Shown here: positions 5,819 to 11,281 of the stretch, one piece after another | Layout of the letters: each line of letters starts with the position of its first letter | Numbering within the stretch: the first letter of the stretch is position 1 | From: Candidatus Campbelliibacteriota bacterium | GTDB taxonomy: Bacteria; Patescibacteriota; Minisyncoccia; UBA9983 | Assembly (NCBI GenBank): GCA_003231675.1 | Contig: QIJB01000070.1 | Span: 1-11,281, forward strand | Reading direction: 5' to 3' | Length of the DNA stretch: 11,281 nucleotides | The notes under the pieces: generated by a model | The model's input: only the letters and a program-made list of their open reading frames with translations | Told to the model about the DNA's origin: nothing | Database searches by the model: none | Position numbers and translations under genes: made by a program

Positions 5819-7639
5819 ATGGTATCTGCCTCTAAAAATACATCAAACTCTCCTTTCGGCGCGAATGAAACGCGGCCGGTTCTTCCTATGGAAGGATGCC
5901 ATTTCTCCGGATTTTCTCTCATGGAAACTCTTGTTGGCACCGCTTTAATGCTGCTTGTTTTTGTTTCCATTTTCGGAATCTTTAATATGGGAATTAAACT
6001 TGTCGGCAGGGTTAAAGCGAAAGCGGGGGCCACCGCTCTGGCGACAGAACGTATGGAATTGATAAGGAATCTTCCATATAGTGAAGTGGGGACTATCGGG
6101 GGAATGGTTTCTGGGAATATTCCCCAGACTGAAATAATCGTCTTAAACGGCATTCAATACACAAGAACCGTTTTCGTTAATTATGTAGATGACCCAAAAG
6201 ATGGAGAAGGAAACAATGATGAAAACGGCATCGTCGCCGATTATAAGGTAGTAAGGGTTGAAGTGACCTGGCCGAACTCATCTAAACCCACTGTTTTTGT
6301 TTCTAACATCGTCTCGAAGGGAATTGAAACTTTACAAGGAGGGGGGACACTTAAAATAAACGTTTTTGACGCGTCTGTTCTCGCGGTCTCATCGGCGCAA
6401 GTTCACATTGAGAATTCTTCCGCCAATCCGCCGATTTCCACGAATGTTCTTACTAATTCGGATGGGAAAATAGTTTTTCCCGCCGCAACGACCACCTCCG
6501 CCTACGAGGTTACCGTTACCAAGGACGGATACAGTACGGCCAAAACTTACACGGCTGACGCGTATAATGTCAGCCCTAATCCTGCAAACCTTACCGTCTT
6601 GGAAGGACAAACGACTGAGGCAAGCTTTGTTATAGATAAGTTGAGTTCCAAAACGATAAAAACATGGGAACCTGTAAAGGATTTTTATTGGAATGATACT
6701 TTTGATGATTGGCTGAAGGTATCCGATTATGCGAGCACGACGGCGAGCACTACTGAGAACGGCGGAGCGGCTGTCTTGGAGGAAGAGTCCCCCGGTCTCT
6801 ATTTTCCCTCAGGATATTTAATGTCCGAAGACATAAGCGCGGACAGGCTGGTTGCTTGGGGAAACCTTTCTTGGACTGATAATCTTTTGGCGAGCACGAC
6901 CGCTGAATACAGGGTTTTGTATTTCAATGGTTCTGGCTACTCTTTGATTTCTGATGCGGATTTACCCGGGAATGCCACCGGATTTGATATTTCCCCGGTT
7001 GATTTGAGTGGGTTGTCCACGAGCACATATTCAACTTTGAGATTAAAGGCCGACTTAGCAACGGAAAAGCCGGGCAGGACTCCGGAGCTTCTTGACTGGA
7101 AAGTTTTATGGAGAGCCGGACCGTTTCCGCTCGCAAATGTTGCTTTTCATATGAAAGGACAGAAAACCATAGGCAAAGACTTGAATGATGATCCTATTTA
7201 CAAGTATTCAGAAGATCTTTCCACCGGCGCCGACGGGACACTCCAAATTGACAATTTAGAATTTGACATTTACGATATAACCGTTGATGGGGTCGCGTCC
7301 GGCTACGACATATCCGAGTCATGCCCCTTCCAACCGGTAAATATTTCTCCGGGGACATCCAATACGACCAATCTGACTCTGGTTGCCCATTCAAGCGACA
7401 GTCTTTTGGTTTTTACCAAGGATGATGCAGGCAATGTCCTCCCTGGCGTCAGCTCCAGACTTTATAAGTCCGGTTATGATGAGACACTTACAACTTCATC
7501 TTGCGGCCAGGTTTTTTTCACTCCTCTCGTTAATCAAAATTATATTTTGGAAGTGTCCAAAACCGGCTACGAAACATCCAGTTCAACGGTTGATGTGGCA
7601 GGGCAGTCCCGTTTTGAAATAATAATGAATAAAATATGA
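5819..7639 (+). CDS. Large PilV-like minor pilin with C-terminal beta-sandwich (carboxypeptidase-regulatory-like) domains
   Basis: A type IV prepilin signature follows a long leader: G31 before F32-S-L-M-E36, giving the required -1 Gly and Glu at mature position 5. A hydrophobic helix (32-60) and the phrase ATERMELIRNLPYSEVGT, typical of PilV-like proteins, come next. After about 110 residues of pilin-like sequence the protein extends far beyond a usual pilin, to 606 residues. Residues about 175-272, 433-523 and 524-606 each look like a carboxypeptidase-regulatory or Cna-B-like fold; examples are SDGKIVFPA with YEVTVTKDGY, and YILEVSKTGYETSS. Residues about 273-432 form another beta-rich module with DFYWNDTFDDW and LLDWKVLWRAG. 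It probably sits at the pilus tip as an adhesin. ATG 5819 is chosen because the promoter points at it; ATG 5888 would give an eight-residue leader and is possible. Its stop overlaps the next gene (ATGA). Confidence 0.85.
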   Translation: MVSASKNTSNSPFGANETRPVLPMEGCHFSGFSLMETLVGTALMLLVFVSIFGIFNMGIKLVGRVKAKAGATALATERMELIRNLPYSEVGTIGGMVSGNIPQTEIIVLNGIQYTRTVFVNYVDDPKDGEGNNDENGIVADYKVVRVEVTWPNSSKPTVFVSNIVSKGIETLQGGGTLKINVFDASVLAVSSAQVHIENSSANPPISTNVLTNSDGKIVFPAATTTSAYEVTVTKDGYSTAKTYTADAYNVSPNPANLTVLEGQTTEASFVIDKLSSKTIKTWEPVKDFYWNDTFDDWLKVSDYASTTASTTENGGAAVLEEESPGLYFPSGYLMSEDISADRLVAWGNLSWTDNLLASTTAEYRVLYFNGSGYSLISDADLPGNATGFDISPVDLSGLSTSTYSTLRLKADLATEKPGRTPELLDWKVLWRAGPFPLANVAFHMKGQKTIGKDLNDDPIYKYSEDLSTGADGTLQIDNLEFDIYDITVDGVASGYDISESCPFQPVNISPGTSNTTNLTLVAHSSDSLLVFTKDDAGNVLPGVSSRLYKSGYDETLTTSSCGQVFFTPLVNQNYILEVSKTGYETSSSTVDVAGQSRFEIIMNKI

Positions 7640-8262
7640 TGAATTTTAAAAAAGATTTTATCCGTTCTCCGCGAAACGGCTCGGGATTCACTCTTATTGA
7701 AACAGTGGCGGTTATTTCAATGACCGCTCTCATTTTTGCCGCCGTTTCTTGGGCAATCGTCTCATTTTATAGGGCGAATGCCTTTATCATTCAGCAGTCT
7801 TTTGCCATCAATAATGCAAGAAAAGGGGTGGAAAAAATGGTCAAGGAAATAAGAGAGGCGACTTATTCAGACACTGGGTCTTATCCGATAGTAAGCGCTT
7901 CTTCTTCGGAGTTTATTTTTTACAGCGATATTGACAAAGACAATAAGGTTGAAAGAATAAGATATACATTTAATGGAACCAATCTTGAGAAAGGTGAGAT
8001 AAAATCCTCTGGAGATCCTTTAGTGTATGACCCGGTGAACGAAAAGGTTTCAGTTGCTTCAGAATACATCCGTAATTCGGCGCAACAGCCGGTCTTTTCT
8101 TATTTTGATTCTCAAGGTAATGAGGTTGTCAATTTGAGCAATGTCAGCGATATCAGTCTCGTGAAAATAAAATTGGTGGTCAATATTGTTCCCGGGCGAG
8201 CCCCTGAAGAATTCACGCTATATTCCACGGCTCAAATAAGAAATTTAAAAAATAATTTATAA
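7636..8262 (+). CDS. PilW/GspJ-like minor pilin
   Basis: This prepilin has a basic leader (MMNFKKDFIRSPRNGSG), cleavage after G17, and FTLIE with the conserved Glu at mature position 5. A hydrophobic helix (about 18-45) follows. The next phrase, ARKGVEKMVKEIREATYSDTGSYPI, then SSEFIFYSDIDKDNKVERIRY, is a pattern seen in PilW/PulJ-type minor pilins. The globular part ends with a strand-rich segment (LVKIKLVVNIVPGRAPEEFTLYSTAQIRN). The protein is 208 residues. The ATG at 7636 overlaps the upstream stop as ATGA, so translation is coupled; the ATG at 7639 is an alternative one codon later. Together with its neighbours it would form a minor-pilin priming complex at the membrane. Confidence 0.8.
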   Translation: MMNFKKDFIRSPRNGSGFTLIETVAVISMTALIFAAVSWAIVSFYRANAFIIQQSFAINNARKGVEKMVKEIREATYSDTGSYPIVSASSSEFIFYSDIDKDNKVERIRYTFNGTNLEKGEIKSSGDPLVYDPVNEKVSVASEYIRNSAQQPVFSYFDSQGNEVVNLSNVSDISLVKIKLVVNIVPGRAPEEFTLYSTAQIRNLKNNL

Positions 8263-8286
8263 ATAATAAAGGGGAAAAATATAAAT

Positions 8287-9741
8287 ATGATTATTGGGAA
8301 AAAAAGGAAAAAACGGGCGAGAAGCCGAGAAAAGAAAGGGTCCATTACTCTGTTGGTGTTGGTTTTTGCTGGAATTATGCTAATGCTCTTGGGCGGAATG
8401 AGCGGTTTTCTTTTTGTCCAGAATCGCTTGCAGAATAAAAAGGCTGATAAGGAATCGGCTGTGCAGATAGCTGAGGCGGGTGTTGATTATTACAGTTGGT
8501 TTCTTTCCCATTATCCCGACGATTTAACCGATAAAACCGGGGTAAGCCCGGGACCATATGAACATGAATATTTTGACCCGCAGGGTTCCGCCATCGGAAA
8601 ATTTTCTCTGGAGATAAATGGAAACAGCCAGTGCGGAATTCTAAGGTCTGTTGATATATCATCAACCGGTTGGACATACGACGATCCGGCCATCAAAAGA
8701 GAGGTTTCGGTTCGTTATGCGAGACCTTCCGTGGCTGAATACGCCTATATTATCAATGACAGTGTTTGGGCGGGCGCCGACAGACAAATAAAAGGGAAAT
8801 ATCATTCAAATGGAGGAATAAGAATGGATGGGGAAAACGACTCATTGGTCACGAGCGCCTCTCCGGAAGGGGTGTGGAAATGCACATCCTCTTTCGGTTG
8901 TAATCCCGCCACCGAAAAACCGGGTGTTTTCGGAGCGGGAAGCGGTTTTGATTTGTGGAGATTCCCGGTGGAGCCGATTGATTTTACCGGCATTACCGTT
9001 GATTTGTCAAAAATGAAAACGGCGGCCGAAAATTACGGGATTTACATCCCTCCTTCGGGGGCGAGAGGATATCACGCTATATTCAAAAGTGATGGGACCG
9101 TTGATATTTATAAGGTTACAAGGGTAAGCGACATTGGAAGTTACAGTAGCGACGAGGGGTGGCATCGGAGTCCTGAATACATATCCCGACAAACTTTTTA
9201 CAATAACTATCCCGTTCCGTCGGACTGCAGCTTGATTTTTGTGGAGGATGATTTATGGGTTGAGGGAACCGTGGAAGGAAAAATATCAATCGCCTCCGCC
9301 GATTTGATAAATTCAAACGGGGTTACCGATGTTTGGCTTCAAGGAAATTTAACTTACAATCATCTTGATGGATCGGACGGTTTGCTTGTTATTGGAGAAA
9401 ACAGTGTCCGCATTCCTCTTAAGTCTCCCGATAATATGGAACTGAGAGGAATTTTCGTCGCCCAGAAAGGTCATTTTGGGAGAAATTATTATGTGAGCAC
9501 CGGTTCCTATAGGGTGCCGTATTATTTGCGTTCTTATGTCAAAAGGAATCTTCTTAAAATAACGGGCTCAATTGTGAGTAATGGCAGGGTCGGAACTCAA
9601 TGGACTTCCTACGGGCTCTTTGTTTCAGGCTATAAAAACAGGGAAAACAGTTATGACAGAAATTTAATGTCCGACCCTCCGCCCATGACCCCTTTTTCTG
9701 ACGACGAATACACCTTTATAAAATGGGAGGAAGTGAACTGA
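8287..9741 (+). CDS. PilX-like pilus assembly protein with long extracellular domain
   Basis: A strongly basic leader (KKRKKRARSREKKG) precedes a hydrophobic helix (about 19-45), then NKKADKESAVQIAEAGVDYYSWFL, the pattern of the PilX N-terminal family. A Gly precedes the hydrophobic segment, but the mature start SITLLVL lacks Glu at position 5, as is common for PilX-type proteins. The extracellular part (about 440 residues) is unusually long. It contains GKYHSNGGIRMDGENDSLV, LWVEGTVEGKISIASADL, LDGSDGLLVIGENSVRIPL, ELRGIFVAQKGHFGRNYY and SIVSNGRVGTQWTSYG. These repeated short strands suggest a beta-helix or beta-solenoid. I recall similar proteins in parcubacterial genomes, with no assigned function. 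AAAGGGG (8268-8274) is a weak, distant ribosome binding site. The last codons and the TGA lie inside the first copy of a tandem repeat. Confidence 0.75.
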   Translation: MIIGKKRKKRARSREKKGSITLLVLVFAGIMLMLLGGMSGFLFVQNRLQNKKADKESAVQIAEAGVDYYSWFLSHYPDDLTDKTGVSPGPYEHEYFDPQGSAIGKFSLEINGNSQCGILRSVDISSTGWTYDDPAIKREVSVRYARPSVAEYAYIINDSVWAGADRQIKGKYHSNGGIRMDGENDSLVTSASPEGVWKCTSSFGCNPATEKPGVFGAGSGFDLWRFPVEPIDFTGITVDLSKMKTAAENYGIYIPPSGARGYHAIFKSDGTVDIYKVTRVSDIGSYSSDEGWHRSPEYISRQTFYNNYPVPSDCSLIFVEDDLWVEGTVEGKISIASADLINSNGVTDVWLQGNLTYNHLDGSDGLLVIGENSVRIPLKSPDNMELRGIFVAQKGHFGRNYYVSTGSYRVPYYLRSYVKRNLLKITGSIVSNGRVGTQWTSYGLFVSGYKNRENSYDRNLMSDPPPMTPFSDDEYTFIKWEEVN

Positions 9742-9813
9742 TTCACTTCCTCCACGAGCTTGCGAGGGCGGAATGGAAGTGAACTGATTCACTTCCTCCA
9801 CGAGCTTGCGAGG
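9729..9813 (+). repeat. Two tandem 39-bp direct repeats with internal hairpins, overlapping the pilX-like stop
   Basis: The same 39 bases occur at 9729-9767 and 9775-9813, with a seven-base spacer (period 46). Each copy holds GGAAGTGAA-CTGA-TTCACTTCC, a nine-base-pair hairpin. In the first copy the stem extends to 12 bp (9726-9737 with 9742-9753). The second half, CCTCCACGAGCTTGCGAGG, is a weaker inverted repeat. The stop codon TGA 9739-9741 is in the first hairpin loop, so the repeat supplies the end of the protein. This looks like a small intergenic palindromic element or a local duplication of the gene end. Confidence 0.85.
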
Positions 9814-9823
9814 ATAGAAATTC

Positions 9824-9860
9824 CCCAAATCCACCGAAACCGGGTTTCGGTGGATTTGGG
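9824..9860. repeat. Long perfect hairpin between the pilin operon and the AAA+ gene
   Basis: A 17-bp perfect stem (9824-9840 with 9844-9860) has a three-base loop, CGG. The arms begin CCCAAATCCACCG and end CGGTGGATTTGGG. No T-run follows on the + strand (AATAAAAAATT follows), and none follows on the - strand, so it is not a standard intrinsic terminator. It may protect the pilin mRNA 3' end, pause polymerase or be a palindromic element. Confidence 0.75.
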
Positions 9861-9930
9861 AATAAAAAATTGACTTTGAGGTATAGGGATGAAAGTAAGC
9901 CCTTTAACATAAAAAATACAAACACACAGA

Positions 9931-9938
9931 AAAGGAGG
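9931..9938 (+). promoter_or_regulatory. Strong ribosome binding site that fixes the AAA+ start
   Basis: AAAGGAGG lies six bases before ATG 9945 and is the only near-perfect Shine-Dalgarno motif in the window. It selects that ATG over the upstream in-frame TTG at 9870, whose extra 25 residues are basic and unlike the family. Confidence 0.85.
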
Positions 9939-9944
9939 TTAAAA

Positions 9945-11174
9945 ATGAGAGAATTAAAACCGGGGAAAAAATCCCCGAAAGTATTGGAGGCCGAGAGATT
10001 TTTTGATAAATATCTCGTCGGGCATAAATTCGCAAAGAGAAAAATGTTGAGGGAACTCAACATTTATCACGCCGGCTTGAGGAGGCCGAATAAGGCCATC
10101 GGAGGCGTCATTTTTGTCGGCTCATCCGGAGTCGGCAAAACAGAGCTAGCCAGGCTTTTTGCCTGGGCCCTCCTCGGAGGGATTGATATGTATAAGCCGG
10201 GAGAGAGACCCCCCGCAAACATTTTCAGTTGTGGGGAATTTCAGGAGTCTTTCTCAATATCAAAGTTAGTCGGAGCTCCCTCCGGCTACGTGGGGCATTT
10301 CGACAGAAATGACCCCAAAAACAAGGGAAAGAAAGATCCAGCGCTTTTTTTACAGGAGACGCTGGACGAGCCGCATATAAAGCTCAAGGAGCGTAATCCA
10401 GTGATTCGCTCCTTGAGAGAGAGGCTTGATGCCGTGACCGCTGAGTATGAAGCTCTTGCCAGCCATTTCAATAAAGAGGCGCTAGAGCAGAAGCGGAAAA
10501 TAAGGGTTGAAGCGCGAGAAATAATATCAAAAATAGGACCAAACCTCTCAGTCCTAGTCTTTGATGAGTTTGAAAAGGCCCACGAGGATGTGGGCAGAAT
10601 ACTCCTCCAAATTCTGGAGGAGGGCAAGCTGACACTTGCCAATAACGAAATCACTGACTTTTCAAACTCATATATCATTCTGACGTCAAATTTGGCGCAG
10701 AATGAAATAAGAAAAATCGTTTCTGGTCGGCCTGATACGGTCGGGTTTGGAGCGTTGGAAAAGACAATGGCGCTTTCCACGAGGGGGGCCATGGTGGGAT
10801 CTATCGCCAGGAAGGCGGTTATGAAAACACTCCCCCCGGAACTTCTCAGCCGCTTCGGAGGCGAAGAAGGAATTATAGACTTCCAGCCCCTTACGCCTGA
10901 AAAGGTCAGAAGGGTCTTGAAACTTCAGATTAAAATTCTCAATAACAGGATAATGCACACGGGAGTGTGTCTTGTCCTTAAAAAATCCGCCGAGGATTTC
11001 TTGGTGGAAAAAGGATACTCGCCGCTTTACGGAGCGCGAGTGATGGAAGCTGCCATCAAAACCTTCCTCCTAGATCCCTTAGCGGACATAAAGGGATACT
11101 ATGAAGATCTAAAAGGTGAACTTATTGTCATGCGCAAAAAACGCGACAACAAGTTAACCTTTTATGAGAAATAA
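9945..11174 (+). CDS. Single-ring AAA+ unfoldase resembling the ClpC/ClpB D2 domain, with a helical insert
   Basis: The 409 residues form one class-I Clp ATPase module. Seen directly: Walker A GSSGVGKT (59-66); SKLVGAPSGYVGH with the substrate-gripping pore loop GYVG (114-117); Walker B LVFDE (204-208) followed by FEKAH; sensor 1 TSN (247-249); the probable arginine finger in LLSRF (R303); and a Clp small domain ending in YSPLYGARVMEAAI with sensor 2 R365. It would form an ATP-driven hexamer that threads proteins. There is no N-domain, first AAA ring or M-domain. About 85 residues separate GYVG from Walker B, against about 20 in ClpB/ClpC. The extra part (about 120-195) is charged and helical, with LRERLDAVTAEYEALASHF. 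VGF (266-268), after sensor 1, matches the ClpP-docking tripeptide of ClpC and the IGF of ClpX, so it may feed ClpP; this is inference. It has its own ribosome binding site and terminator and appears monocistronic. Confidence 0.88.
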   Translation: MRELKPGKKSPKVLEAERFFDKYLVGHKFAKRKMLRELNIYHAGLRRPNKAIGGVIFVGSSGVGKTELARLFAWALLGGIDMYKPGERPPANIFSCGEFQESFSISKLVGAPSGYVGHFDRNDPKNKGKKDPALFLQETLDEPHIKLKERNPVIRSLRERLDAVTAEYEALASHFNKEALEQKRKIRVEAREIISKIGPNLSVLVFDEFEKAHEDVGRILLQILEEGKLTLANNEITDFSNSYIILTSNLAQNEIRKIVSGRPDTVGFGALEKTMALSTRGAMVGSIARKAVMKTLPPELLSRFGGEEGIIDFQPLTPEKVRRVLKLQIKILNNRIMHTGVCLVLKKSAEDFLVEKGYSPLYGARVMEAAIKTFLLDPLADIKGYYEDLKGELIVMRKKRDNKLTFYEK

Positions 11175-11223
11175 AGAAATAAATAGAAGAATAAACAAAA
11201 CTTAAAAAGATTTAACTGTTCTA

Positions 11224-11252
11224 CCCCGGCGAAGTCAGCCGGGGTTTTCTTT
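11224..11252 (+). terminator. Rho-independent terminator after the AAA+ gene
   Basis: CCCCGGC (11224-11230) pairs with GCCGGGG (11238-11244) around a seven-base loop and is followed directly by TTTTCTTT. It lies 49 bases after the TAA of the AAA+ gene. Confidence 0.9.
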
Positions 11253-11281
11253 GTAAAAATTCCTCGGGATGTTAAAATAAA

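Noticed and set aside
5593..6153. 186-codon open frame on the - strand
   Set aside because: It spans the end of L24, a terminator, a promoter and the start of the pilin gene, and has no recognisable domain or ribosome binding site.
9729..9813. CRISPR array
   Set aside because: Only two copies, a seven-base spacer, hairpins inside each unit, and no cas genes.
9870..9898. Promoter for the AAA+ gene at TTGACT (9870-9875)
   Set aside because: The -35 is good and follows an A-rich stretch, but no acceptable -10 lies 15-19 bases downstream. The gene probably has a promoter in 9860-9930 that I cannot place.
9870..9944. N-terminal extension of the AAA+ protein from TTG 9870
   Set aside because: The 25 extra residues are unlike the family, and the AAAGGAGG motif at 9931-9938 points to ATG 9945.
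10286..10792. 168-codon open frame on the - strand within the AAA+ gene
   Set aside because: It is Ser-rich and antisense to conserved Clp motifs, as expected for a shadow of a real gene.

Overview
The window looks like a chromosomal segment of a small-genome bacterium of the Candidate Phyla Radiation (Patescibacteria), most likely a parcubacterium. This is inferred from the gene families and has not been tested phylogenetically. The reasons are a stripped-down ribosomal protein cluster, short spacers with few Shine-Dalgarno motifs, and a PilX-like protein of a type I associate with Parcubacteria (AEAGVDYYSW near the N-terminus). UGA is an ordinary stop codon here (277-279, 7637-7639, 9739-9741), which argues against the UGA-recoding lineages Gracilibacteria and Absconditabacteria.

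All recognised genes lie on the + strand, in five blocks. (1) 1-330: the GC-rich 3' end of an Ala/Glu-rich coiled-coil protein, closed by a strong terminator. (2) 373-1490: an exported thioredoxin-like domain fused to a six-helix DsbD/CcdA-type membrane redox domain, with its reading frame broken near position 531. (3) 1549-5782: a promoter, then L23-L2-S19-L22-S3-L16, a second likely promoter where L29 would be expected, then S17-L14-L24 and a hairpin terminator. S10-L3-L4 are not upstream and L5-S14-S8 are not downstream, so this is an isolated middle section of the usual S10/spc cluster. (4) 5783-9860: a near-consensus extended -10 promoter and three pilin-like genes in PilV-PilW-PilX order. 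The PilV-like protein is very large, with a C-terminal array of beta-sandwich domains. This block ends in a tandem repeat overlapping the last stop codon and in a long perfect hairpin. (5) 9931-11252: one gene with a strong ribosome binding site and its own terminator. It encodes a single-ring AAA+ protein resembling the second ATPase domain of ClpC/ClpB, with an unusual charged helical insert and a VGF tripeptide where ClpC docks on ClpP.

The ribosomal block builds both subunits around the peptidyl transferase centre, the tunnel exit and the mRNA entry site. The pilin block probably makes the minor-pilin tip of a type IV pilus, with the large PilV-like protein as candidate adhesin. The AAA+ gene and the redox gene are separate units with no visible functional link to their neighbours. 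The points most worth following up are the AAA+ protein, the multidomain pilin, the missing L29, the broken redox gene and the repeat at the 3' end of the pilin operon.
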